From CAXBNB01 sp040151475 (lineage in GTDB: Bacteria > Bacteroidota > Bacteroidia > Cytophagales > Cyclobacteriaceae), in assembly GCF_040151475.1 (NCBI RefSeq), contig NZ_JBDKWG010000119.1, positions 1 through 33,618 on the forward strand: 33,618 bases of DNA, written 5' to 3'. A model generated the notes under the pieces. It saw nothing but the letters and a program-made list of their open reading frames with translations, was not told where the DNA came from and made no database searches. This document shows positions 9,079 through 17,515 of the stretch, piece by piece (position 1 is the first letter of the stretch; every line of letters begins with the position of its first letter). The translations under genes and the position numbers were made by a program.

Positions 9079-10092
9079 TTAGTTAAACTTAATCTTTATC
9101 ATCTTTTCTTTTATTTCGAAATCAAATTTCAGCGAATAACCCAAGCCATTCAGCACCGTCTCCAAATCCTGGTTTTTGTAAAAGCCGGAATATTTTAGTT
9201 GTGGTAAATCGATTGATTCAAAACTGAATTCTACACCATACCAAAGTTTCAGTTTTTCGAATATCACTTCTGCACTTGCATCATTGAAATATAAAATACC
9301 CTCTTTCCATCCAAAATCTTCGTTGTAATCATAATTACTGATTTCTATAGAATTTCCATTTAAGGATAGCTTTTGGCCTGGCTTTAATATTTTTTCTTCT
9401 TTATCAGAAGTAACCAAAACGCTACCCTCCAAAAGAGAAACTTCTGCCGATCCTTTATTGAAAGAGCTAATCACAAATGAGGTACCCAGCACAGTGGTTT
9501 TCATACCAGAGGTGCTTACCACAAATGGTTTTGATTTATTTTGTACTACTTGAAAATATGCTTCTCCTAACAGTTCTACCGATCTTATCTTACCATCAAA
9601 TCTGGACGGATACCTGATCTCACTACCTGAGTTTAGTTTCACCAGTGTACCATCAGGAAGCCTGATCTGCGATTTAACCCCCAAAGCGGTTTTTTTAATA
9701 ATTATTTCGGTTTGAGCTACTGGTACTTCTTCAGGTTGATAGAGTGGAAACTTGTAGAGAACAAAGGTAGTGGCCAGCAAAAGGGCAACTATCGCTGCAA
9801 GCTGCAAAGCCCTTTTCCATAACGAAACAACTTTTCCAGATGGGTTGCCCTGTTCTTTTTGTACCCTGATATCGAATTTTGCTATTTCATCATTTATCTG
9901 CTTCTGAGATATTTCCTGATTTTTAAATTTCAATGCATTAACGAATGCTGTGGCCTTTTTGAAGTTCTCCTGATCTTGGGGATGTTGTTCCAACCAATGC
10001 TGCCATTTTCCTTCTTCTTGATTGTGTATTACGTAATTTTGGAAAGACTCATCCAGAATCAATTCTTCCAAAATATTCTTATTACTTTCCAT
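9079..10092 (-). CDS. FecR-family anti-sigma factor (system 1)
   Basis: 337 aa. The cytoplasmic N-terminal region (about 1-93) binds the sigma factor and ends in a single membrane helix (about 95-113, rich in AAIVALLLATTF). The periplasmic FecR domain shows LPDGTLVKLNSGSEIRYPSRF-like sequence and VELLGEAYFQV. The last about 70 residues (LYFNDASAEVIFEKLKLWYG, then FYKNQDLETVLNGLGYSL) match the DUF4974/STN-like end that contacts the SusC STN domain. It follows the sigma gene by 67 bp. By the known scheme it holds sigma inactive until SusC reports its glycan. Intact. Confidence 0.94.
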   Translation of the reverse strand: MESNKNILEELILDESFQNYVIHNQEEGKWQHWLEQHPQDQENFKKATAFVNALKFKNQEISQKQINDEIAKFDIRVQKEQGNPSGKVVSLWKRALQLAAIVALLLATTFVLYKFPLYQPEEVPVAQTEIIIKKTALGVKSQIRLPDGTLVKLNSGSEIRYPSRFDGKIRSVELLGEAYFQVVQNKSKPFVVSTSGMKTTVLGTSFVISSFNKGSAEVSLLEGSVLVTSDKEEKILKPGQKLSLNGNSIEISNYDYNEDFGWKEGILYFNDASAEVIFEKLKLWYGVEFSFESIDLPQLKYSGFYKNQDLETVLNGLGYSLKFDFEIKEKMIKIKFN

Positions 10093-10159
10093 AATTATTC
10101 GGTGTTGTAATAAGTAGTTCTCAGGAAATATGTTTTGTACTCTCTGAAAAGAAAAAAAA

Positions 10160-10675
10160 TTAAAAAAACATTAAAAATACCAAAACTGCCTTGCGGAGAT
10201 TCTTAATGGTCTTGGAAAGTAAATTTCGTGCTGACTGGTAATTGGTACTGGTAATCTGCTCAATTTCCTCATAAGAGAGTCCTTCATAAAACCTCAGATA
10301 GAGCACTTCTTTTTGTTTCGGTGTGAGGGTGTCAATTGCACGTTGAAGTTTCTGAGAATTAATTGCCTCTATTTCACTATCAATGATCGCCTCCTGAGTC
10401 GAAACTTCAAATGCATGAATTTCATCAAGCCCACTACTATTTTTAGCAGAAGCTATTTGCTTCAACAAGAGATTTCTTAAAGTACCAATCAGGTAATTTC
10501 TTGGCTTTTCGATTCTTTCAAGTTTCTCGGGATTCATCCATAGATTGTAAAAGCAATCCTGAATTCCATCTCTAACTACGTCTTCGTTATTGATTAACTT
10601 TATTCCATAATTGAAAAGTGAACGATAGTATTCACCATAGTAAACATGTATTTTATCTTTAGAGTCCTCTTGCAT
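10160..10675 (-). CDS. ECF RNA polymerase sigma factor, FecI/RpoE-like (system 1)
   Basis: 171 aa. Region 2 is seen at about 10-65 (YYRSLFNYGIKLINNEDVV, IQDCFYNLW) and region 4 at about 115-160 (LTPKQKEVLYLRFYEGLSYE, then a helix-turn-helix with SARNLLSKTIKNLRK). It ends in a hydrophobic tail, AVLVFLMFF. It should direct RNA polymerase to the susC promoter once released by the FecR protein encoded just downstream. The putative -10 type box TACTTTTG lies only 7 nt before the ATG, so the mRNA may be nearly leaderless, or the true promoter lies further upstream. Confidence 0.95.
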   Translation of the reverse strand: MQEDSKDKIHVYYGEYYRSLFNYGIKLINNEDVVRDGIQDCFYNLWMNPEKLERIEKPRNYLIGTLRNLLLKQIASAKNSSGLDEIHAFEVSTQEAIIDSEIEAINSQKLQRAIDTLTPKQKEVLYLRFYEGLSYEEIEQITSTNYQSARNLLSKTIKNLRKAVLVFLMFF

Positions 10676-10682
10676 ACCGCAC

Positions 10683-10690
10683 CAAAAGTA
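10683..10690 (-). promoter_or_regulatory. Possible -7 box (TACTTTTG) before system-1 sigma gene
   Basis: On the minus strand TACTTTTG fits TAnnTTTG. The best upstream element is CTG with a 21-nt spacer, one mismatch from TTG. The box ends 7 nt before the ATG, so transcription would start at or near the start codon. Confidence 0.3.
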
Positions 10691-10887
10691 TAGAAAAATC
10701 TAGTCTTTTAGCAGTGAGACTTATTTTGAAGTGTTCTTGATTCTAAACCTTGATATAAGATTTTTACTTCCGTTTACTCCAATTTACTCTTTGTTTAGAG
10801 CCATCTCGTAACACAAGAAATACAGTTCTGTTCTTCAATTAGTCAATATGGATAAATACCTGATAAGAAGTCACAACATGAATTTTG

Positions 10888-10931
10888 AAATAATTCGATG
10901 TGGAGCAAAAATGTACCACATCGAATTATTT
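10888..10931 (-). terminator. Strong hairpin after the BNR propeller gene
   Basis: A perfect 16-bp inverted repeat: 10888-10903 (AAATAATTCGATGTGG) and 10916-10931 (CCACATCGAATTATTT), loop 12 nt. It lies 27 bp past the stop of the BNR gene. The A/T ends of the stem give a short U-rich run in either direction. It separates system 2 from the sigma gene of system 1. Confidence 0.7.
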
Positions 10932-10957
10932 TATTGATGTTTCAACTGTGAAGTTAC

Positions 10958-12451
10958 CTATTCCATAACTTTTTTTAATTCTGACATCTCTTGATTCATT
11001 TGCTCAGGAAACTGATATACTTCACCCTCTTTTGTACTAATATAGAGTCTTGATTTTGAAGACATTCGGCCGTGTCCATCTGCCCAAAATGCATAGAAAT
11101 CCGAATGAGCATTGAGAGGTCTTCGTGCATAATTATGATTGAATTCATCATTATTCGTAAGTTGCTTTTCTTTTGACCAGGATACTCCCTGATCTTTACT
11201 TACCCACATTGCTATTTCGCCTCCAGGATTAAAGGGTTGTGGTCCAGTCTCTGTAGGAGCTATCAATTTCCACATGCCATTTTCAATGTAAAGCGATCCC
11301 ATATCATAATTATTGTCTGAAGTAGTAATGTCATTGATGTTCCATTCACTGCCAGTCCATCGAGCTGTGCGCCATGTTCTGGGGTTATTTTGTGGCCCGG
11401 ACTCAAAACCCCTAGAAGTGATGTACAAGATCACAGGCCTGTTACTCCCATCATAAGCAATGTCTTTCATATAAACATTCAAATTTTGGTGGTAATAGTC
11501 CATAACAAGTGCGTTATTCTCTATCTCTGTCAGTGGTAACTTTAGCTTAGTACCATCAGCAGAATGCCATGTTTTTCCCAAATCATTAGTTTCAAGATAA
11601 TATAAGTTAGTTCTCCAATTCAACCCATTTTTCTCTTTGGTGTCCGGGTGAAAATTAAAAGCGGAACCGGCAACTCCTTTACCAACAGCACTTATTTGAT
11701 AATGCCCTTTTTTTATAGCAGCAATGCGTTTCCATTCAGACCACTCCTTACCATCTTCACTGGTCATAAAACAAATGGTACGATCAGCGGGGTTTTTATA
11801 GCTGGTAAAGAAACTTAAGAATCCGTTTTTAGGTTGATGCCATGTCTGCATGTAAGAAAAATTATCTAGAGGGACAGGTTGACCTGATTCCAGCTTAGTT
11901 GCTTCTACCTTCCCAAACTCATCAATATTATAAGGCTTCAAACTTTTATGAATATAAGATGGGCGTGATGTTCCATGCGAAGTAGAAAAAAGATAAATAT
12001 ACCCTTGTTCATCGATAGATATAATGGGATTGTCATGTGCATCTGTTGTTTGTTTATCCAATACCAATGTTGGCTTAGGAACTTTTCCTGTAGCATGATC
12101 ATAATATGATACCATGTGAAACAAAGTCGAGTTTTCCTTATCCGTTCCTCCGTAACAAAAAAATGTTTTATTTACTTCAGGTCGATAAATGGCAAATGGA
12201 TTGTGTTTGGCACAATAAGTACCCATTCCTCCGCTGTATTTAAATTTATACTCATTGTCGAGAGGTTGATTCATATACCAGATGCCTCTGTATCCATCTT
12301 CTTTAGAATTGTATAAAATACCATCGTTTTGCTTTAAGTCCGGATGAACCTGAGCCTTAGTCTTAATTTCCTCCTTTTCTTTTTTTACAGGCTGACATTG
12401 CTGCATAAATAAGGATAAAGTAATCAATAGAAAAAAAATGCGATTTTTCAT
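10958..12451 (-). CDS. BNR-repeat beta-propeller protein, possible PL24/PL25-like polysaccharide lyase
   Basis: 497 aa, with a signal sequence and possible lipid Cys19 (LFMQQC, not a canonical lipobox). The body begins LYNSKEDGYRGIWYMNQP and carries BNR_4-type segments (ISIDEQGYIYLFSTSHG, CFMTSEDGKEWSEWKRI, LGKTWHSADG, SKDQGVSWSKEKQL). Seven-bladed BNR_4-type propellers include the PL24 and PL25 ulvan lyases. His139 (DAHDNP) and His159 (SHG), 20 residues apart, with Tyr200 and Arg224 could be the His/Tyr/Arg catalytic set of such lyases. The assignment is inference, since many BNR_4 proteins are uncharacterised. It follows susD of system 2 by 82 bp that hold a terminator hairpin, so it is probably expressed at a lower level than susCD. 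Confidence 0.8.
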   Translation of the reverse strand: MKNRIFFLLITLSLFMQQCQPVKKEKEEIKTKAQVHPDLKQNDGILYNSKEDGYRGIWYMNQPLDNEYKFKYSGGMGTYCAKHNPFAIYRPEVNKTFFCYGGTDKENSTLFHMVSYYDHATGKVPKPTLVLDKQTTDAHDNPIISIDEQGYIYLFSTSHGTSRPSYIHKSLKPYNIDEFGKVEATKLESGQPVPLDNFSYMQTWHQPKNGFLSFFTSYKNPADRTICFMTSEDGKEWSEWKRIAAIKKGHYQISAVGKGVAGSAFNFHPDTKEKNGLNWRTNLYYLETNDLGKTWHSADGTKLKLPLTEIENNALVMDYYHQNLNVYMKDIAYDGSNRPVILYITSRGFESGPQNNPRTWRTARWTGSEWNINDITTSDNNYDMGSLYIENGMWKLIAPTETGPQPFNPGGEIAMWVSKDQGVSWSKEKQLTNNDEFNHNYARRPLNAHSDFYAFWADGHGRMSSKSRLYISTKEGEVYQFPEQMNQEMSELKKVME

Positions 12452-12474
12452 TATTTTTTTATAAGTATGATAAA

Positions 12475-12516
12475 AAATGACATCCCTACAGGTTACTATT
12501 TATAAGGATGTCATTT
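12475..12516 (-). terminator. Terminator between system-2 susD and the BNR gene
   Basis: Arms 12475-12485 (AAATGACATCC) and 12506-12516 (GGATGTCATTT), 11 bp perfect, loop 20 nt. On the minus strand the stem runs into TTTTTTATC, a usable U-tract. It sits inside the only gap between susD and the BNR gene, so it should attenuate or cut off that enzyme gene. Confidence 0.7.
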
Positions 12517-12533
12517 CGATTTATTTTAAATAA

Positions 12534-13949
12534 TTATTGTAATTGCCACCATACCGGAATTTCATAGATGGTAATGTCATTGATATTGGAAGGAGTGTTT
12601 GGATTGCGACTAACTTCACTAGGAGGATAAGCCAACCGAAATGGTGTACCTCCCGGGTCATTCATTTGAGGTATTCCAGTTCTTCTATAGTCATTATATG
12701 CTTCTATTGATTGGAACATCCAAAATGAAATGTACTTTTGATTAATAATGTGCTCCAGCGACAAGTTGCCTTCTCCCGGAAAAACTTCGCCCTGACTTAC
12801 ATAAGCTGTGATATCTCCTTCTGTAATACCCGACCTCCTGCAAGCTGTCAATACAGCCTCTTCATATGCCGCATTAGCCTTAGTCATATCCCCTTTGCGA
12901 AAATATGCTTCCGCCTCTATAAACTTCATTTCATCATAAGTGATCAACGGTTGAGGAGCAGCATCAAAAAGGACATAGTCTGTTGGTGCAGAATAAATGG
13001 TATGCGTAAGGTCGCTAACTGACTGTCCTGCGGGAGCCCCTACAAATTCCCCTTCAATTTTTGTAAACCACATCTCAGCTCTCGGATCCTCAAAATCCGG
13101 ATCATTTATCTCCTTCAACAGATCAATAAAGGTGGCACTTACGGCATAAGTATCCTCTCTTTTCTGCCAGGCGTTCCAAGGATTATCATTGGTTGTACCT
13201 GAAAGGTATCCGTCAAAAACGAATCCTTCACTTTCAGACTTAAATGCATTGCTTAAAGCATCCAAAGCATTGGTAGCCGAAGTTTCAGCATTTAAATTAC
13301 TGAGTCGATTGTAAAATCTTGCTTTTAAAGCATAAGCGGTTTTTTCCCACATTTCAGTATCTCCCTTAAAAATCAGGTCAATCGGTGAGACGGCAACTAT
13401 TGACTCCTTATTGAGATCCGCAATGGCTTCATCAAGAATTGTCTGCAGATATGCATATATGCTTTCCTGATCATCAAACGTCGGAGCTCTGTTTGAACTG
13501 CCTAGTAATGCTTGTGAATGAGGCATACTTCCAAAAAAATCTGTTCCTACACTTAAAGTATAAGCATACAATATTTTGGCAACACCTACTGCTTCAAATT
13601 GTCCTTCTTCACTCCCTCCAACTGACCCCTTATTGATTATTGTCCGCAAGTCTTTTAGAGTAGCATAAACTCTCGTCCAGACGTTGTTGTTAATATCATA
13701 AGGCAATCTTGGGTTCAAATGTACATTGGTAGCATGTTCTACAAAAAAACTTGCATATTCTCCACTTCTTTCTCCAGCAATGCCAACTATAGTACTTATT
13801 GTAGCCTGAGGCAAGAGCAATGAAATAGGAACATTAGTAGGAGCATTTGGATTTTTATTTATTTTGTCCAGCGTATCATCACTACAGGAAAGCAAGAAAC
13901 AGCCGGTCAAAACCAATAGCAAATACCTTTTTATATTTATCTTTTTCAT
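12534..13949 (-). CDS. susD: SusD-like_2-family outer-membrane lipoprotein (system 2)
   Basis: 471 aa. The lipobox CFLLSC is followed by SDDTLDKINKNPNAPTNV, the hallmark start of the SusD/RagB 'SusD-like_2' branch, which differs from the RagB-type proteins of systems 1 and 3. The SDD right after the lipidated Cys resembles the surface-export signal of Bacteroidota lipoproteins. Later segments AYALKARFYNRLSNLNAE, LITYDEMKFIEAEAYFRKGD and INQKYISFWMFQSIEAYNDY are typical helices of this family. It follows susC by 18 bp. The different SusD branch implies a different glycan or oligosaccharide from the neighbours. Confidence 0.94.
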   Translation of the reverse strand: MKKINIKRYLLLVLTGCFLLSCSDDTLDKINKNPNAPTNVPISLLLPQATISTIVGIAGERSGEYASFFVEHATNVHLNPRLPYDINNNVWTRVYATLKDLRTIINKGSVGGSEEGQFEAVGVAKILYAYTLSVGTDFFGSMPHSQALLGSSNRAPTFDDQESIYAYLQTILDEAIADLNKESIVAVSPIDLIFKGDTEMWEKTAYALKARFYNRLSNLNAETSATNALDALSNAFKSESEGFVFDGYLSGTTNDNPWNAWQKREDTYAVSATFIDLLKEINDPDFEDPRAEMWFTKIEGEFVGAPAGQSVSDLTHTIYSAPTDYVLFDAAPQPLITYDEMKFIEAEAYFRKGDMTKANAAYEEAVLTACRRSGITEGDITAYVSQGEVFPGEGNLSLEHIINQKYISFWMFQSIEAYNDYRRTGIPQMNDPGGTPFRLAYPPSEVSRNPNTPSNINDITIYEIPVWWQLQ

Positions 13950-13967
13950 GGTTGTAGTATTTTTCGG

Positions 13968-16900
13968 TTAAAAATTGACTCTGATTCCACCACCAAAACT
14001 TTTATTCTGAGGATAAGAATTATAAGATTCCCCTGAAGATGTATTGAACATCTCCGGATCAAAATGAGGCAAAGCGGAATTGAGCCAGAGATTTCTTCCT
14101 ACCAGATAAAAAGAAACAGATCCTAAAAATGTGTTTTCCAGCCATTTACCTGGGAAATCATAGGAAAGTTTAACTTCCCGTAAACGCACATAAGTGCCAG
14201 AAAACATATTAGATTCATTGATTGGGTCTTGATTCCTTCCATAAAAATCATAGCCACGTTTAATAATTATTTCATTGTCACCTTCCACTATCAATTCACC
14301 TCCGGAGTAGTACCCTTTCTTACCAGGAAATACATAGTCTTCTTCTCTATTCTCAGTCTCGCTAAGTACCCCGTACAGTCTTCCCAGCCTGGTATATCCC
14401 GACGACAAAACCCCTCCTTGTAACCAATCCAATTGAGCTGAAAAAGAGAAATTCTTAAAGGAAAAACTATTAAAAATGTTTATTTCAAAATCAGGTTTTG
14501 AAGTACCCAGGTTAATTTGTCCTGTAGTACGAAGTGGCATCCCATAAAATGGATTAACACTTCCATTGGGTAAATTTTGTCTGCCATCTACAACTACTTC
14601 CCCACTTTCAGGATCTCTGGCATACCCTATTCCTTTCAAGGCGGGAAATTGTTCTCCCACCAATGCTACCGCACTTACCCTGAAACCTTGCCCCAATTGA
14701 AGCTCTTCAATTCCCTCTGCCAGCGAAAGAACCTTATTGGTATAGGTAGAAAAATTCACAGCTACATCCCACAACAAAGTAGTCGTTTCTACTGGTTTTA
14801 TATTGAGGGTAATTTCATGTCCTTGAATACTCATTTCTCCAGCATTTCTTAATTCACTGGAAAACCCTGTTGAAACAGCTATTGGAACACTATAAATCTG
14901 ACCATTTGCCTTAGTGTCATAATAAGTATAATCTAATCCTATTCTATTGTCTAAAAACCGTAAATCTACTCCCAACTCATACGTTCTTGTGTTTTCAGGT
15001 TGTAAGTCAGAACTATTCAATTGATTGCTCTGGGTAAATGCACTTAAGCCCTGGTATGGGAAATTGAAACTACCCGCTGCATTCCCCGACACAAATACTG
15101 TCTCAGTTGAATGAGTTGGACCTGCCTGACCAACTTCTGCTACACTGGCTCTAAATTTTCCGAAGGTAAGCACATTCTCAGGTATAGAAAGGAATTCCGT
15201 AAAAACAACACTTGCACCAACTGATGGATAGAAAAAAGAGCGGTTTTGACTAGGCATATTAGACACTATATCATTCCTGCCACTTGCATTCAAGAAAAGA
15301 GAATTTTTCCATGACACAGAAAGATTGCTGAAAAAACCAACTACACGCCTGTTGGTACTGCCTGTGCCTGTGCTTTGAACACCAGTATTGGATATATGAT
15401 GAAACCCGCCAATTACAATATCAGATCCAGTACTTGATATCCTATTTGATCTAATGTCATAAGTTTCATTTCCTATCATCAAATCAATATTAATATCTTC
15501 ACCGATTTTTTTAGAGAGGGTTGCACTCAAATTAGAATTGATTTGTTTCTGATTTGACATACTATTGGAAATACTGCCACCACTGGGTGGGTTAGTCCTT
15601 CCAGCTGAAGACCCCAGTTCATTGACTACATCAGAAATAGTAGTGTATTCATCTAATCCAATGAGATACTTTATTGTAATCCAGTCTAACGGTTTGTAAT
15701 CAAAGCTTATGCTCCCAAAAGTCCTCGATGTTTTTTCCACGTCGGAATTATTGTCCAAAGCCCAATAGAAGTTATCATGGCTACCTCTATAATTGATTTG
15801 CCTGTAAGGTTCTCCAGGCACATGCGTTGGATTTCCTTTGAGATTATAAGATGCCGGCACAGAAAAAGTAGCCCACCAAGGCACAACAGCACTATTTACT
15901 ACATTATTGGCATAACTCATTGAGGTGTTGACCTTCAGTTTATCAGAAAGGCTATAACCACCAGCAAATTTTACATTATTTCGCTGCAACCCAGTATTTT
16001 TCAAAGTTCCACTTTGGTCTGCAATTCCAATATTAATAGCATAGTTCCCTCTATCAAATGTATTGGAAATTGTCAAATTGGAATTTAATGTCTTTCCTGT
16101 TTTGAATAAGTCTTTATCATTGTCATAAACTGCAGCTACTTCCTGTTCTCCGAGTTGATTTGTATAGGTACCCATTTGATCAATCCTTGCCCCCCATGAA
16201 TGGGGAGAAAAAGCATTGAATTGTCCGTCTGTACCCTGACCATAGGTCATTTGGGTATCCGGAAATCTGGAAACACGATCAAAATTATAGCTAGTTTCAA
16301 AAGAAATAGCCGGCTTGCCATGCATTGCATTTTCCCCTTTTTTAGTTTCAATGATAATCACCCCATTTGATGCTCTCAAACCATATAGTGCCGCAGCTGT
16401 TGGTCCTTTAAGGACATTCACCGATTTTATGTCATTTGGATTTATATCAATAATTCGGCCTCCACTTGCAATCGGAAGTCCATCAATGACATATAAGGGT
16501 TCGTTGTTTCCAGTAAAAGAGCGACTCCCCCTAATAGTGATCTGAGAACGGCTCCCGGGTGCCCCTGAACTCTGCTTAACAGTTACTCCGGCTACTTTTC
16601 CCTGAATGCTATTCACCAAATTGGTGTTGCCAACTGATGACAGACGCTTCCCTTCTACTTCCTGGACAGAGTAACTTAATGATTTTTTTTGCTTTTCTAT
16701 ACCAAAGGCTGTAATTACGACTGTTTCCAATTCTTCAGCATCCAACTCCATTTGCACATCGATCACGCTCTGAGTGTCAACAAGCAACTCACTTGTCTTA
16801 TAGCCAACAAAAGAAATTGTCAAAATTGACTGTTCGGGAACACTTAGCTTGTAGTTGCCATTCAAATCCGTAGTTGTTCCAACCGAGGTTCCTTTTACAA

Positions 16901-17381
16901 CAACGGATGCTCCTGGTAAACCTTCTCCATTTTCGTCGGTGACTTTACCAGTCACCTCTACTTCCATTTGCAGAATTTGTAATGCTTCTATTTGTTCATT
17001 TTGCTCGTGATCTATTTTCCTGACGTTGATGTTATTATTTACCTGCTTGAACATTATCCCCGATTGTTTTGATACTTCAATCAAAACATCTGATACTTTT
17101 ATCTTCTGATCAAGAAAAGTAACCTTATTTTTCAACTCCGACTTCAATTCCAATTGATCTACTGAAAACCGAAATTTGGTTTTTCTCTCTATCTCTTTAA
17201 AGAGTTTACTTATCGTTAGGTTTTCGACGTGTAATGCAATCTCAACCTCTTTCACGCTTACATTTTTCTGACCATTGGCATTTTCCGCAAGCATCAAGTT
17301 GAAGAACAGGACTTGCATTAAAAAACCAAATACAGCATATTTAGAAAGCATAATAATGATTTGTACTAATTTAAATTTCAT
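13968..17381 (-). CDS. susC: SusC/RagA-type TonB-dependent transporter with STN domain (system 2)
   Basis: 1137 aa from the Met at 17381; a longer frame reaches 17408 but its extra nine residues are untypical, and MKFKLVQIIIMLSKYAVFGF is a normal signal start. Order: signal peptide; STN (about 45-115); carboxypeptidase-regulatory-like domain (VEVTGKVTDENGEGLPGASV); plug (ETVVITAFGIEKQKKSLSYS, GKVAGVTVKQSSGAPGS, YVIDGLPI); barrel ending GGGIRVNF. The AFGIEKQKKSLSYSVQ-type plug belongs to the SusC branch normally paired with SusD-like_2 proteins, as here. The STN implies signalling to the FecR encoded 134 bp upstream. Intact, with no frameshift seen. Confidence 0.95.
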   Translation of the reverse strand: MKFKLVQIIIMLSKYAVFGFLMQVLFFNLMLAENANGQKNVSVKEVEIALHVENLTISKLFKEIERKTKFRFSVDQLELKSELKNKVTFLDQKIKVSDVLIEVSKQSGIMFKQVNNNINVRKIDHEQNEQIEALQILQMEVEVTGKVTDENGEGLPGASVVVKGTSVGTTTDLNGNYKLSVPEQSILTISFVGYKTSELLVDTQSVIDVQMELDAEELETVVITAFGIEKQKKSLSYSVQEVEGKRLSSVGNTNLVNSIQGKVAGVTVKQSSGAPGSRSQITIRGSRSFTGNNEPLYVIDGLPIASGGRIIDINPNDIKSVNVLKGPTAAALYGLRASNGVIIIETKKGENAMHGKPAISFETSYNFDRVSRFPDTQMTYGQGTDGQFNAFSPHSWGARIDQMGTYTNQLGEQEVAAVYDNDKDLFKTGKTLNSNLTISNTFDRGNYAINIGIADQSGTLKNTGLQRNNVKFAGGYSLSDKLKVNTSMSYANNVVNSAVVPWWATFSVPASYNLKGNPTHVPGEPYRQINYRGSHDNFYWALDNNSDVEKTSRTFGSISFDYKPLDWITIKYLIGLDEYTTISDVVNELGSSAGRTNPPSGGSISNSMSNQKQINSNLSATLSKKIGEDINIDLMIGNETYDIRSNRISSTGSDIVIGGFHHISNTGVQSTGTGSTNRRVVGFFSNLSVSWKNSLFLNASGRNDIVSNMPSQNRSFFYPSVGASVVFTEFLSIPENVLTFGKFRASVAEVGQAGPTHSTETVFVSGNAAGSFNFPYQGLSAFTQSNQLNSSDLQPENTRTYELGVDLRFLDNRIGLDYTYYDTKANGQIYSVPIAVSTGFSSELRNAGEMSIQGHEITLNIKPVETTTLLWDVAVNFSTYTNKVLSLAEGIEELQLGQGFRVSAVALVGEQFPALKGIGYARDPESGEVVVDGRQNLPNGSVNPFYGMPLRTTGQINLGTSKPDFEINIFNSFSFKNFSFSAQLDWLQGGVLSSGYTRLGRLYGVLSETENREEDYVFPGKKGYYSGGELIVEGDNEIIIKRGYDFYGRNQDPINESNMFSGTYVRLREVKLSYDFPGKWLENTFLGSVSFYLVGRNLWLNSALPHFDPEMFNTSSGESYNSYPQNKSFGGGIRVNF

Positions 17382-17388
17382 ATTTTTG
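17361..17388 (+). promoter_or_regulatory. Bacteroidota-type promoter antisense to susC (system 2)
   Basis: TTG (full TTTG 17360-17363), 17-nt spacer, TATTTTTG at 17381-17388. The first T of the box is again the T of the susC start codon, as in system 1, which also supports the 17381 start. Confidence 0.55.
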
Positions 17389-17427
17389 TATAGAATATGG
17401 TTAAACATGTTTCAGTCTCAGGTATCA

Positions 17428-17439
17428 CATTCCCCAATG
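17428..17439. promoter_or_regulatory. CATTCCCCAATG motif, shared with system 3
   Basis: A 12-nt sequence identical to 27817-27828, in the same position between fecR and susC. It may be part of the ECF promoter of susC on the minus strand (CATTGGGGAATG) or an exposed C-rich loop of the antisense RNA. Confidence 0.45.
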
Positions 17440-17461
17440 GCCTGCCTGAGTGGATTTCAAG

Positions 17462-17487
17462 CCGACAACCTGGTTGTCGGTTTTTTT
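17462..17487 (+). terminator. Intrinsic terminator on plus strand in fecR-susC gap (system 2)
   Basis: CCGACAACC pairs with GGTTGTCGG (17462-17480), followed on the plus strand by seven Ts and more T-rich sequence. On the minus strand the hairpin is followed by CTTGAAATCC, so only the plus orientation makes a good intrinsic terminator. No plus-strand gene precedes it. Confidence 0.75.
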
Positions 17488-17515
17488 CTTTTTCTCTATT
17501 ATCTATGTCATATTT

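Larger units (their letters stand above)
17394..17487 (+). ncRNA. Predicted antisense RNA over the susC leader (system 2)
   Basis: About 93 nt between the TATTTTTG box and the U-tract of the terminator at 17462-17487. A first hairpin can form between CAGG (near 17419) and CCTG (near 17441-17447), exposing CATTCCCCAATG in its loop; the terminator hairpin follows. Ends are estimates. Same layout as systems 1 and 3. Confidence 0.5.
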
